Position numbers and translations under genes: made by a program. This document shows positions 8,170 to 15,472 of a stretch of 32,662 nt of DNA, piece by piece. Within the stretch, counting starts at the first letter, position 1. Each line of letters starts with the position of its first letter. Under the pieces are notes generated by a model. That model saw only the letters and a list, made by a program, of their open reading frames with translations, had not been told where the DNA came from and made no database searches. Source of the stretch: JBCBSZ01 sp039185015 (lineage in GTDB: Bacteria > Actinomycetota > Acidimicrobiia > Acidimicrobiales > Poriferisodalaceae); NCBI GenBank assembly GCA_039185015.1, contig JBCDAU010000054.1, positions 1 to 32,662 of the forward strand, given 5' to 3'.

Positions 8170-9374
8170 CGTTCGCGGCGACTGCGACGTCTCGGTGGAG
8201 CCTGCTGGCATCCCTGTGGTCGGTGTACGCCTCGTTCGGGTTGGTGGCCGGATCGCTCGCCCCGCTGCTCGAACGGGTTCGCCTCGATCTCGGCATGAGC
8301 CGGGCCGCCATCGGCGCAGCGCTCGGGGCGTGGCCGTTCGTCTACCTGTTCGTGGCGATCCGGGCGGGCCGCATCCTCGATCGGGTCGGTGTGCGGTGGG
8401 GACTGGTGGTGGGTGTGGCGGCGATCGCCGCCTCCGCCGTCGCCCGGTCGCTGGCGCAGGGTCCGGTGACCCTGTGGCTGGCCGTGGCCGTGTTCGGCAT
8501 CGGGGGGCCGTTCGTGTCGATCGGTGCACCGAAGTTGGTGGCCGAGGCGTTCGACGAGGCCGAGCGAGGACGTGCGGTCGGGATCTACAGCACGGCGGCA
8601 CCCTTGGGCACGGCGCTCGCGCTCGTCCTCGCCGGTCCGTTGAACGAGGCGACCGACTCGTGGCGCTGGGTCATGGTCGTCTTCGGCGGTCTGTCGATCG
8701 CCGCAGGAGCGGGCTGGCTCGTCGTGTCGCGCGCCGCAGGGCTCGGCCCGACCTCCGCCGGAGGCAGCGCGGATCCCTCCCTCGACCTGCTCGCCGATCG
8801 GACGGTTCGCTGGGTGATGGTGCTCGCCGTGGGCTCGTTCTTCGTGGCGCACTCGCTCGGCGGCTGGATGCCCGAGATGCTGCGAACCTCCGGGTGGTCC
8901 GAGACCGGTGCCGCCTGGCTGGTCGCGGCCGGCGTCCTGTGCGGGCTGGTCGGATCGGTCGTCGTACCTCCGCTGGCCCACGGTCGACGGCGGGGACCGG
9001 TGCTGGTGCTCGTGCTGCTCGTGATCGCCCTCGCCGTGTGGCCGTTGCTCGGCGAGGTCCGGGTCGCTCACGTCGCCGTCACCCTGCTGCTCGGCGTGGC
9101 GCGGGTCCTGCTGGTCCCGCTCAGCATGTTGTTGCTGATGTCGGCGCCGGCCGTCGACGCCAAGCGGATGGGAGCGGCGGGCGGGCTGTTCTTCACGGCC
9201 GGCGAGATCGGTGGCGTGTCGGGCCCGTGGATCACCGGCGTCACCCGCGACCTCGCCGACGACTTCCGGTGGTCGTGCCTGACCCTGTCGATCGTGGCGG
9301 TCGGGCTGACCATCGCTGCCCGTCAGGCGACCCGGTCGGAATCTGCTCGAGCCGAGATCGATGCGGCGACGTAG
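8166..9374 (+). CDS. MFS transporter
   Basis: A 402-residue membrane protein with about twelve hydrophobic helices and the major-facilitator pattern, including RAGRILDRVGVRWG between helices 2 and 3 (motif A region) and AVGIYSTAAPLGTALAL in the first half. The open frame continues upstream, but that part is antisense-like shadow of the acetyltransferase gene. The GTG at 8166 overlaps the acetyltransferase stop by 4 bases and directly precedes the first helix, so it is the likely start. The substrate is unknown; coupling with a hydrolase and an acetyltransferase could suggest export of a modified small molecule. Confidence 0.87.
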   Translation: MTFAATATSRWSLLASLWSVYASFGLVAGSLAPLLERVRLDLGMSRAAIGAALGAWPFVYLFVAIRAGRILDRVGVRWGLVVGVAAIAASAVARSLAQGPVTLWLAVAVFGIGGPFVSIGAPKLVAEAFDEAERGRAVGIYSTAAPLGTALALVLAGPLNEATDSWRWVMVVFGGLSIAAGAGWLVVSRAAGLGPTSAGGSADPSLDLLADRTVRWVMVLAVGSFFVAHSLGGWMPEMLRTSGWSETGAAWLVAAGVLCGLVGSVVVPPLAHGRRRGPVLVLVLLVIALAVWPLLGEVRVAHVAVTLLLGVARVLLVPLSMLLLMSAPAVDAKRMGAAGGLFFTAGEIGGVSGPWITGVTRDLADDFRWSCLTLSIVAVGLTIAARQATRSESARAEIDAAT

Positions 9375-9383
9375 CGTGCGCCG

Positions 9384-9785
9384 ATGACCGTCGAGCTCCG
9401 CAACGCCGCCTCCCTGCCCGAGCCGCAGGGCTTCTCCCACGCCTCGATCGCTCCCAGCGGGCGTATCGTCCACCTCGCCGGCCAGCTCGGCTCCGATGCC
9501 GACGGTGTGCTGGCCGACGGGCTCGCGGCCCAGACCGAGCGGGCGCTGGGCAACCTCGTCGAAGCCCTCCGTGCCGCCGGCGCCGAGCCCGAACACCTCG
9601 TGAAGACGACGATCTACGTCGTGCGGTGGAGCGAGTCGATGCAGCCGCAGCTGTTCGAGGGGATCATCGCCGCCGGCTCGACCACCCGGCTCCCTCAGGT
9701 GCCGATCACGCTCATCGGCGTGCACTCGCTGTTCCTCGACGACGCGCTCGTCGAGATCGAGGGCACCGCCGTGCTGCCGGACTAA
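9384..9785 (+). CDS. Rid-family (YjgF/YER057c/UK114) protein lacking the RidA arginine
   Basis: A 133-residue protein with the Rid fold, normally a trimer: GRIVHLAGQLG near residue 27, TERALGNLVEALRAAGAEPEHLVKTTIYV in the middle and LVEIEGTAVLP at the end. In true RidA an arginine (Arg105 in E. coli) 15 residues before the first Glu of the IEIE stretch binds the imine substrate carboxylate. Counting back here from E124 gives T109 (in VPITLIG). The protein therefore probably belongs to another Rid subgroup without classic 2-aminoacrylate deaminase activity. It is the fourth gene of the HAD-GNAT-MFS run, 10 bases after the transporter stop. Confidence 0.87.
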   Translation: MTVELRNAASLPEPQGFSHASIAPSGRIVHLAGQLGSDADGVLADGLAAQTERALGNLVEALRAAGAEPEHLVKTTIYVVRWSESMQPQLFEGIIAAGSTTRLPQVPITLIGVHSLFLDDALVEIEGTAVLPD

Positions 9786-9831
9786 GCCCTGGTCACGCGA
9801 TTCGCTGCGCCGTCGACCCAGCGTCGAGCCA

Positions 9832-10455
9832 TCAGAGCAGTTCGCTGACGACGAAGGACCCTTCTGCGTAGTCGTTGGCGACGTAGGTGCCGATCCAGAT
9901 CGCATACTCGCCATCGCCGGGCCACGGCACGAAGACGATCGGGTCGAGACTGTCGCCGGAGTCGTCCGCGCACCACCATGCTCCGTACGGGTCGAGAACC
10001 GCCATCGTGGTGTCGGCACCGTTGCTCGCGAGGAACGCGAAGCTGAGCTGCTCGGTAGCTCCGTACCAGTCGACGATGTAGTCGGGCTCCTCGGCGATGT
10101 AGCCGGTGCACCCGACCATGCCGGCGTCGATCGGTCCACCAGCCGCTCCGTCCAAGAACAACGGGTCAGGGGTGAAGCCAGCATCGAGGTACAGGTGCTC
10201 GATCGTCGGCAGCGCCCAGTACCGAAGCTCTGGCGATCCCTCCGGCTGGGTCGACGGTGGTGGCGGCTCATCTGTCGGTGATGGAGGTTCCTCGACGGTG
10301 ACCGTGGGGGGTGTCGTGGCGGTCGGCGGGTCATCCGACGACACGAGCGGTCCAAGGGTCACGACCCCGACGAGCGCGGTGATCACTGCCGCAGCGGCCG
10401 AGACCAGAGCGGGCACCGACTTGATGGCAGTCAGGAACATCGGCTCCTCAGACAT
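9832..10455 (-). CDS. Membrane-anchored protein with a PPC-like extracellular beta domain
   Basis: A 207-residue protein of unknown function. A single hydrophobic segment (about residues 13 to 38) is followed by a Pro/Thr/Glu-rich linker (about 41 to 72) and a compact beta domain with two cysteines. The part with AVLDPYGAWWCADDSGD and DGEYAIWIGTYV resembles bacterial pre-peptidase C-terminal (PPC)-like domains, which are often found on secreted proteins. The domain should lie outside the membrane. The ATG has a strong ribosome site (AAGGAG, 5 bases upstream). A CGACAG/GGACAG direct repeat lies 60 bases before the start, matching repeats before several genes of the encapsulin-like cluster, so it may share their regulator. 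Confidence 0.7.
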   Translation of the reverse strand: MSEEPMFLTAIKSVPALVSAAAAVITALVGVVTLGPLVSSDDPPTATTPPTVTVEEPPSPTDEPPPPSTQPEGSPELRYWALPTIEHLYLDAGFTPDPLFLDGAAGGPIDAGMVGCTGYIAEEPDYIVDWYGATEQLSFAFLASNGADTTMAVLDPYGAWWCADDSGDSLDPIVFVPWPGDGEYAIWIGTYVANDYAEGSFVVSELL

Positions 10456-10515
10456 GACGTCTCCTTCGATCAGACGCGGGTTGCGCCACGCTCGATGAGA
10501 CGTTCACCAACCGGA

Positions 10516-10532
10516 CTGTCCGCCGGCTGTCG
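10516..10532 (-). promoter_or_regulatory. Direct repeat CGACAG-N5-GGACAG (candidate SARP-type site)
   Basis: On the minus strand the bases read CGACAG CCGGC GGACAG, an 11-base direct repeat (one helical turn) with one mismatch to the repeat found elsewhere in the window. It lies 60 bases before the start of the membrane-anchored PPC-like protein and points toward it. No convincing -10 box was seen. Confidence 0.45.
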
Positions 10533-10548
10533 GCCGAATCGGGATCAG

Positions 10549-12282
10549 CTACGGCGCGCCGTCGTAGTAGCGCCGAAGGGTGGCGAAGGCGGCCTTCCTG
10601 ATTCCCCGGTCGGAGACGAGCCCCTTGCGGTTCCAACCGTCCTGCACACCGGGCAGCACCCGGAGGGGGGTGCGGAAGTCGGCGAGGATCCATGGGCTCA
10701 GGCCGGCGAGGTCCGGCACGTTGGCGAGCATCGCCAGCTGGGCCTCGTACACGGCGACCTGGAACTCCTCGGTCCAGCGATGGTCGGCCGGGCCGTGGAG
10801 GCCCTGCTTCGCTCCGGCACCGAGCTCGGAGAAGACCACCGGCTTGCCGAAGGCCGTCGTCCATCGGTGGTCGGCGACGTCGGCGATCTCGGCGTAGTAC
10901 CAACCGAGGTACTGGTTGATGCCGATCACGTCGACCAGCTCGCCGAGCGGATCCTCGACGTGGTGTTCGGGCTCGGTGGTGAAGTTCGTGAAGAGTGCTG
11001 CGGTGACGAGGCGCGTCGGGTCGTGGTCTCGGGCCCGGTCGATCAGCTGCGAGAGGAAGTTCGTCCGCTCCTCCCCCGGAGCCGTCTCGTTGGCGATCGA
11101 CCAGAGGATCGCCGACGCCCTCGACCGGTCGCGGACGACGAGCTCGTCGACCTGGTCGAGCGCTGCGCCCAGCGTGTCGTCGTTGCCGAAGTCGATGCCC
11201 CAGTAGACGGGCAGCTCGCACCAGGCGAGCAGGCCTCGTCGGTCGGCCTCGAGGATCATGTGCTCGTCGTGCTGGTAGTGGGCGAGGCGGACGAAGTTGG
11301 CGCCGAGCTCCTCAGCCCAGTCGAGGTGCTGCTTCGCGTCGTGGGGACCGCGCGCCCGCCCACCACGGATCGGTGCCTCGGCGTGGATCGAGATGCCCTT
11401 CAGGAACACGGGCTCGTCGTTGACGAGGATCTGGTTGCCGTCGGTGCGGACGGTCCGGAAGCCGACCTCGTCGTGGATCTCGTCGGCGCCGGCCGACCAG
11501 CGGACGTCGTGAAGGATCGGTCGCCCCGGGCCCCAGCGCTCCAGGTCAGCTGGCGCCTCGGCAGCGATGGCGAAGGTGCCGTCGTCGCCGGTCTCGGTTC
11601 TGATCGTCGTACCAGCGAGATCGAGGGTGATCGTGGTGCTCGCTGCGTCCGGACCGTCGACCCGGCCGCCGCCGACGAGGCTGCCATCGGGCGCCATGGT
11701 GATCCAGGCGTCGACGAGGAACGTCTCGGGGACCTCGATCAGGCTGACCGAGCGGGTGATGCCGCCGTCGTTCCACCAGTCCGTACGGGTGGCGGGGACG
11801 GCGTCGGAACGGCGGCTGTTGTCGACCTGGCAGACCAGCGAGTGCTCGCCGCCCAGCCGGCCGGTGAGCTCGACGGCGAACGGCGAGAAGCCGCCCTCAT
11901 GGGTCGCCAGCTCCTCGCCGTCGAGGAACACCCGGCAGCGATGGTTGGCGGCGCCGATGTGGAGGAAGGTCCGGTGGCCTGGCCGCTCGTCGGCCGCGAA
12001 GCGGCGGCGGTACCAGACCGAGCCCTCGTAGTACCGGAGGGCGTCGTCCTGGGTGGTCCAGTCGCCGGGGACCTCCAGCGTCGGCGAGGAGTCGAAGTCG
12101 TACTCGACCCGATCAGACGGGCTCTTCGGCGTGGCGTCACGGAAGTACCCGTGCGGATTCCGACCGCCGAGGATCCAGGTGTAGCCGGTCTCGTAGGGGT
12201 CGACGATCGTCCGCCACGCCCCATCCAACGAACGCCGCTCCCGCCGGAGCACGTTGGTGAGCAGGACCGTCCCGGTGTTCAC
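10549..12282 (-). CDS. uidA: Beta-glucuronidase, glycoside hydrolase family 2
   Basis: A 577-residue GH2 enzyme, close to the 603 residues of the E. coli enzyme. From the N-terminus: sugar-binding jelly roll (YEGSVWYRRRF, FLHIGAANHRCRVFLDG), Ig-like middle, and TIM barrel. The acid/base is E399 in SIANET and the nucleophile E486 in VVFSELGAG; their spacing matches E413 and E504 of E. coli GUS. An N551-R-K553 motif (in WNRKGLVSDRG) matches the NxK motif known to recognise the glucuronic acid carboxylate, which favours glucuronidase over galactosidase. No signal peptide is seen, so it should act in the cytosol. The open frame extends far upstream only as a shadow of ogt; GTG 12282 is the first usable start. 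It lies 35 bases after ogt, probably in the same operon. Confidence 0.85.
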   Translation of the reverse strand: MNTGTVLLTNVLRRERRSLDGAWRTIVDPYETGYTWILGGRNPHGYFRDATPKSPSDRVEYDFDSSPTLEVPGDWTTQDDALRYYEGSVWYRRRFAADERPGHRTFLHIGAANHRCRVFLDGEELATHEGGFSPFAVELTGRLGGEHSLVCQVDNSRRSDAVPATRTDWWNDGGITRSVSLIEVPETFLVDAWITMAPDGSLVGGGRVDGPDAASTTITLDLAGTTIRTETGDDGTFAIAAEAPADLERWGPGRPILHDVRWSAGADEIHDEVGFRTVRTDGNQILVNDEPVFLKGISIHAEAPIRGGRARGPHDAKQHLDWAEELGANFVRLAHYQHDEHMILEADRRGLLAWCELPVYWGIDFGNDDTLGAALDQVDELVVRDRSRASAILWSIANETAPGEERTNFLSQLIDRARDHDPTRLVTAALFTNFTTEPEHHVEDPLGELVDVIGINQYLGWYYAEIADVADHRWTTAFGKPVVFSELGAGAKQGLHGPADHRWTEEFQVAVYEAQLAMLANVPDLAGLSPWILADFRTPLRVLPGVQDGWNRKGLVSDRGIRKAAFATLRRYYDGAP

Positions 12283-12317
12283 GCCGACATCATGCTCGCC
12301 GCCGCCCGGACGCGCGC

Positions 12318-12809
12318 TCAGACCAGCCGGATGATGCCCTGCTCGTGGTCGAGGAGCGCACGCTTGGCGTCGACGCCGCCGGCGAACCCCGTGAGCGAGC
12401 CGTCGGCGCCGACCACTCGATGGCAAGGCAGGACGATCGAGACCGGGTTCTTGCCGTTCGCCGCACCGATCGCCCTGACGGCGGTCGGGCGGCCGATGCG
12501 CTCGGCCTGCTCGGAGTACGAAACGGTCTCCCCGTACGGGATCTCCGCCAGCGCCTCCCAGGCAGCGACCTGGAACTCGGTGCCGCGAAGGTCGAGCGGC
12601 AGATCGAAGCTCGTGCGCTCGCCGGCGAAGTACTCGTCGAGCTGCGCCGCGGTGGCGTCGAGCACCGGGTGCTCCTCCTCGACGAGCTCGTCGTCGAAGC
12701 GGATGCGCTCCTCGTCCTCCGGCCAGAGCACAGCCCGCAAACCGACGTCGCTGGCGACTGCCGTGAGCTCGCCGATCGGGCTGGGAATGGCGCGGGTGCG
12801 CAGGGTCAT
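12318..12809 (-). CDS. ogt: Methylated-DNA--[protein]-cysteine S-methyltransferase
   Basis: A 163-residue suicide repair protein that moves O6-alkyl groups from guanine to its own cysteine. The active site PCHRV is intact (in SIVLPCHRVVGADG), preceded by the DNA-binding helices (PYGETVSYSEQAERIG and AVRAIGAANGKN). The N-terminal RNase-H-like part is normal. The ATG at 12809 has a strong site (GAGGAGG) just upstream and overlaps the stop of the Ada/AlkA fusion by 4 bases (ATGA), so the two alkylation-repair genes are translationally coupled. Confidence 0.95.
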   Translation of the reverse strand: MTLRTRAIPSPIGELTAVASDVGLRAVLWPEDEERIRFDDELVEEEHPVLDATAAQLDEYFAGERTSFDLPLDLRGTEFQVAAWEALAEIPYGETVSYSEQAERIGRPTAVRAIGAANGKNPVSIVLPCHRVVGADGSLTGFAGGVDAKRALLDHEQGIIRLV

Positions 12810-14284
12810 GCTGCCTCCTCGTTCGTCTGGAGCACATGGGCCCAGAGGTGGTGGGTGGCGTACGCCCGGAAGGGACTCCACGCCTCGGATCGTTCGGTCA
12901 GCTCGTTGGGCGTCGTCGGGAGGCCGACCGCATCGGCGGCCTTCTTGAGCACGAGGTCGCCCACGAGGAATCCGTCGGGATCGCCGAGGGCCCGCATCGC
13001 CACGGACTCGACGGTCCACGGTCCGATCCCGGGTAGGGCGAGTAGGCGGTCCCGGACCTCGCCCCGGTCAGCACCGGCATCGATCACGAGTCCGTCGTCG
13101 ACCACCGCCTCGCACACCGTCCGAACAGCCTTGGCTCGGGACTTCGGCATCGGCAGCTGATCGGGTGACAGAGCGAGGAGCTCGTCAGCGCGCGGGAAGC
13201 GATGGGTGACACCGCCGATGGGTCGATCGAGGCGGGCGTCCACCGCAGCGGTCATCCGGCCGAGCACCGTTGCCGCGCCAGTGACCGATATCTGCTGACC
13301 CACGATCGTTCGGATGGTGTGCTCGACGCCGTCGACCGCCCCGGGAACTCGCAGCCCGGGACGCTGCCGCACGAGCGGACGCAGCACGCTGTCCCGGTCC
13401 AGCACATCGGCGACGACGAGCGGGTCGGCGTCGAGATCGAGCAGTCGCCGGCACCGAGCAACGGCCGTCGTGAGATCGGTGAGATCGGTGAGCCAGAGCC
13501 TGGCCTGCACGTGATCATCCGCGGGGTGGAGCTCCACGACGCCCGGGCCACCGGGAAGATCGAGTGCCCGGCGATACACACCGTCGACGAGCTCCTCGAC
13601 GCCGGGCGTGCCGTGCCAGGCGAGGAAACCGAGCACCTCGTCGGCATCGAACGGTGGGCGGAGGGCGAGTCGCAGGTTCAGCGCCCCGGACTCGTCGGCA
13701 CCGGTCGAACGGCTCGACGCGTCCCGGATCTCGCTCGGGGTGCGGGCGAAGACCTCCCGGATGGTGTCGTTGAACTGACGGATGCTGCCGAAGCCGGACG
13801 CAAAGGCGATCTCGGCGAACGACATGGTCGTCGTCTCGATGAGGATGCGGGCGGTGCGGGCCCGCTGCGACCGAGCGAGTGCGATCGGCCCGGCGCCGAC
13901 CACCTCGTTCAAGAGGCGGTTGAGATGCCGCTCGCTGACCGCCAACCGATGGGCGAGACCGCCGACGCCCTCACGATCGATGACTCCATCGGCGATGAGC
14001 CTCATGGCCCTGCCGGCGAGATCGCTCCGCACGTCCCACTCCGGTGAGCCGGGCACAGCGTCCGGATAGCAACGCTTGCACGCTCGGAACCCCTCTCGCT
14101 GGGCAGCGGCCGCGGTCGGGAAGAAGCGAGTGTTCTTCCGCTTCGGCCGAACCGGCGTCGGGCAACTCGGCCGGCAGTAGATGCCGGTCGAGGTGACCCC
14201 GACGATGAACCATCCGTCGAAACGGGCGTCCCGACTCTCGACGGCCCGGTAGCAGCGGTCGGCGTCGGGCAGCGGCAACGTCAT
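12806..14284 (-). CDS. alkA: Ada/AlkA fusion: Zn-binding methyl sensor, AraC HTH and 3-methyladenine glycosylase
   Basis: A 492-residue three-part protein. (1) Ada N-terminal zinc domain with the four cysteines C37, C41, C69 and C72 (YCRPSCP and ACKRC); in Ada the first of these accepts methyl groups from phosphotriesters and switches on transcription. (2) AraC-type helix-turn-helix (LAHRLAVSERHLNRLL and FAEIAFASGFGSIRQFN, residues about 105 to 185). (3) AlkA domain with helix-hairpin-helix LPGIGPWTVESVAMRALG and the probable catalytic aspartate D443 (in LVGDLVLKK). It thus should sense methylation, regulate, and excise alkylated bases. It is the first gene of the ogt/uidA operon. The long intergenic stretch upstream presumably holds its promoter, but I see no clear Ada box. 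Confidence 0.94.
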   Translation of the reverse strand: MTLPLPDADRCYRAVESRDARFDGWFIVGVTSTGIYCRPSCPTPVRPKRKNTRFFPTAAAAQREGFRACKRCYPDAVPGSPEWDVRSDLAGRAMRLIADGVIDREGVGGLAHRLAVSERHLNRLLNEVVGAGPIALARSQRARTARILIETTTMSFAEIAFASGFGSIRQFNDTIREVFARTPSEIRDASSRSTGADESGALNLRLALRPPFDADEVLGFLAWHGTPGVEELVDGVYRRALDLPGGPGVVELHPADDHVQARLWLTDLTDLTTAVARCRRLLDLDADPLVVADVLDRDSVLRPLVRQRPGLRVPGAVDGVEHTIRTIVGQQISVTGAATVLGRMTAAVDARLDRPIGGVTHRFPRADELLALSPDQLPMPKSRAKAVRTVCEAVVDDGLVIDAGADRGEVRDRLLALPGIGPWTVESVAMRALGDPDGFLVGDLVLKKAADAVGLPTTPNELTERSEAWSPFRAYATHHLWAHVLQTNEEAA

Positions 14285-14341
14285 GCCCTCACGATCCTAC
14301 GCCTGTGCCCCCGCCGCTAGCGGCTATCGGACACGCTCGTC

Positions 14342-14358
14342 GGACAGGGTCCGGACAA
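14342..14358 (+). promoter_or_regulatory. Imperfect direct repeat GGACAG-N5-GGACAA
   Basis: GGACAG GGTCC GGACAA, 11-base period, last base deviating; another GGACAC lies 13 bases before it. It points to the plus strand, but the nearest plus-strand gene starts 415 bases away, and it points away from the closer Ada/AlkA gene. It is therefore the weakest member of the set and may be an extra upstream site or chance. Confidence 0.25.
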
Positions 14359-14696
14359 CCGTTGGCCAGAGGTCTCGAGACGGGCGCCAACTCAGAGAGG
14401 CAGACGCACGACCGATACCGACAAGCTCGTCAACGGCAACGGCGTCGAGACCGATCGGAGATCCGCACCTCGATCTCTCGCTGGTGCGGCGAGTTCGAGC
14501 TCGAGCTCTCGGGCAAGAGCGATCATTCCCGCCGCCTCAGCGAGTTCATCGACTCGGCGAAACAGTGGGCGGCCGTCTCGTCGGCCTGTTCCGCGACGGA
14601 CGCAGTAGGGATCCATCCCGGGGACCACGGCGCTCCGCCACGACCGGCCACCGAGGTGGGCGGCGGCTGCGCAGGGCCGTCGAGCCGGCTCGGTTC

Positions 14697-14713
14697 GGAC
14701 AGGCGGTGGACAG
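14697..14713 (+). promoter_or_regulatory. Direct repeat GGACAG-N5-GGACAG with possible -10 box
   Basis: Perfect 11-base direct repeat GGACAG GCGGT GGACAG, ending 60 bases before the ATG at 14774. Ten bases after it lies TAGACC (14724-14729), which could be a -10 element. Repeats ending just upstream of the -10 are the known arrangement for SARP activators such as AfsR and DnrI. The base sequence after the repeat (AGCTCC, then AGAC) partly matches that at the heme peroxidase promoter. Confidence 0.5.
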
Positions 14714-14773
14714 AGCTCCCCCATAGACCGGGTGCCCGTCAACCGAGTCCGATCCACGAGGAGGACCGACGCC

Positions 14774-15457
14774 ATGGCCGGAATCCCGACCACGTTTCAC
14801 CCTCGAACACAGACCATCGAAGGAAACGAAGCCACCAATCTGGCATCGTTCGGCGACGTTGCGTGGGTGCTGTTCGGCTTGGCGGTGTTCGTACTGCTCG
14901 TCCTCGGGCTGGCAACGCTGGCGTTCCGAGGGCTCGGGCCTGAGGCCCGGGAGCGGGCTGAGATTCGAGGACTTGGTCTGCCTCGAGGATCGGTGCGAGC
15001 GATCATCGCTCTCCTGATCATCGGCAGCTTCGTCGGCCTCGCTCTCCTCGGTGACCGTCTCCTGACGAGTCAGACCTTCGACAAAGTGCTTGCTTCGTTC
15101 GGGACCCTGACGGGCGCTGTGAGCGGCTTCTACTTCGGAGCTCGTACTGGCCAGGATCTCGAGGAGGGCGAAGCCGAGAAGCTCGCTGCGGCAATGACCG
15201 CCGCTTCAGGTCCGACCGGCGAGTCGAGCGAAGTCGCCGCTCCGATGGTGATCGAGATCGGGCCCGGCGCCATGGGGCCGATCGTCGACGAGCTGCAGGC
15301 GCGACTCTTCAAGGCCCGAGTCACCGGTCTGACGCAGACCGGCGTCTTCGACGACGCGACAGTGAGCGCGGTCAAGCAGATCCAACGACGCAATGACGTG
15401 GCTGCAACAGGCATCGTTGATGGGAGGACTTGGGCGCTCCTGCCGCCGGCTTGGTAG
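14774..15457 (+). CDS. Membrane protein with C-terminal peptidoglycan-binding-like domain
   Basis: A 227-residue protein. Two clear membrane helices (about residues 29 to 51 and 75 to 93), a third weakly hydrophobic stretch ending in GFYFGARTG (about 108 to 125), then a linker and a PG_binding_1-like three-helix domain (about 168 to 224: IVDELQARLF, TGVFDDATVSAVKQIQRR, TGIVDGRTWALL). The start is ATG 14774, with AGGAGGA about 9 bases upstream; the longer frame starting at 14732 has no such site. It is convergent with the encapsulin-like operon, ending 7 bases from its last gene, and has the shared direct repeat before it. A role in wall anchoring or envelope sensing is possible, but there is no direct evidence. 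Confidence 0.75.
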   Translation: MAGIPTTFHPRTQTIEGNEATNLASFGDVAWVLFGLAVFVLLVLGLATLAFRGLGPEARERAEIRGLGLPRGSVRAIIALLIIGSFVGLALLGDRLLTSQTFDKVLASFGTLTGAVSGFYFGARTGQDLEEGEAEKLAAAMTAASGPTGESSEVAAPMVIEIGPGAMGPIVDELQARLFKARVTGLTQTGVFDDATVSAVKQIQRRNDVAATGIVDGRTWALLPPAW

Positions 15458-15472
15458 CCGCCGCTCAGGCGG
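15458..15472. terminator. Short GC hairpin between convergent genes
   Basis: CCGCC GCTCA GGCGG forms a 5-base-pair stem over the convergent ends of the peptidoglycan-binding-like gene and the polyprenyl synthase gene (it overlaps the latter's stop). It is symmetrical and could end transcription from both sides, but the stem is short and lacks U-runs. Confidence 0.25.

Larger units (their letters stand above)
14285..14773 (+). other. 489-base intergenic region between divergent genes
   Basis: No convincing gene is visible: the open frames on both strands have no ribosome site, no recognisable domain and low-complexity Arg/Ser-rich translations. The stretch must contain the promoter of the Ada/AlkA operon (minus) and of the peptidoglycan-binding-like membrane protein (plus). 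It holds two direct-repeat elements (14342 and 14697). A decayed gene cannot be excluded, since short stretches in changing frames look protein-like. Confidence 0.5.

Noticed and set aside
8148..10355. A 735-codon minus-strand open frame across the MFS and Rid genes
   Set aside because: Low-complexity, charged translation with no recognisable domain, while the plus strand encodes MFS and Rid proteins with normal motifs.
10495..12948. An 817-codon plus-strand open frame opposite the glucuronidase and ogt genes
   Set aside because: It is the antisense shadow typical of GC-rich genes; its translation has no domain, is Arg/Val/Asp-rich, and the minus strand carries clear enzymes with intact motifs.
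14305..14943. Possible protein in the intergenic region (contains a stretch like FELELSGKSDHSRRL)
   Set aside because: No ribosome site, no known domain, and it runs on into the next gene in a wrong frame. A decayed remnant is possible but not supportable.
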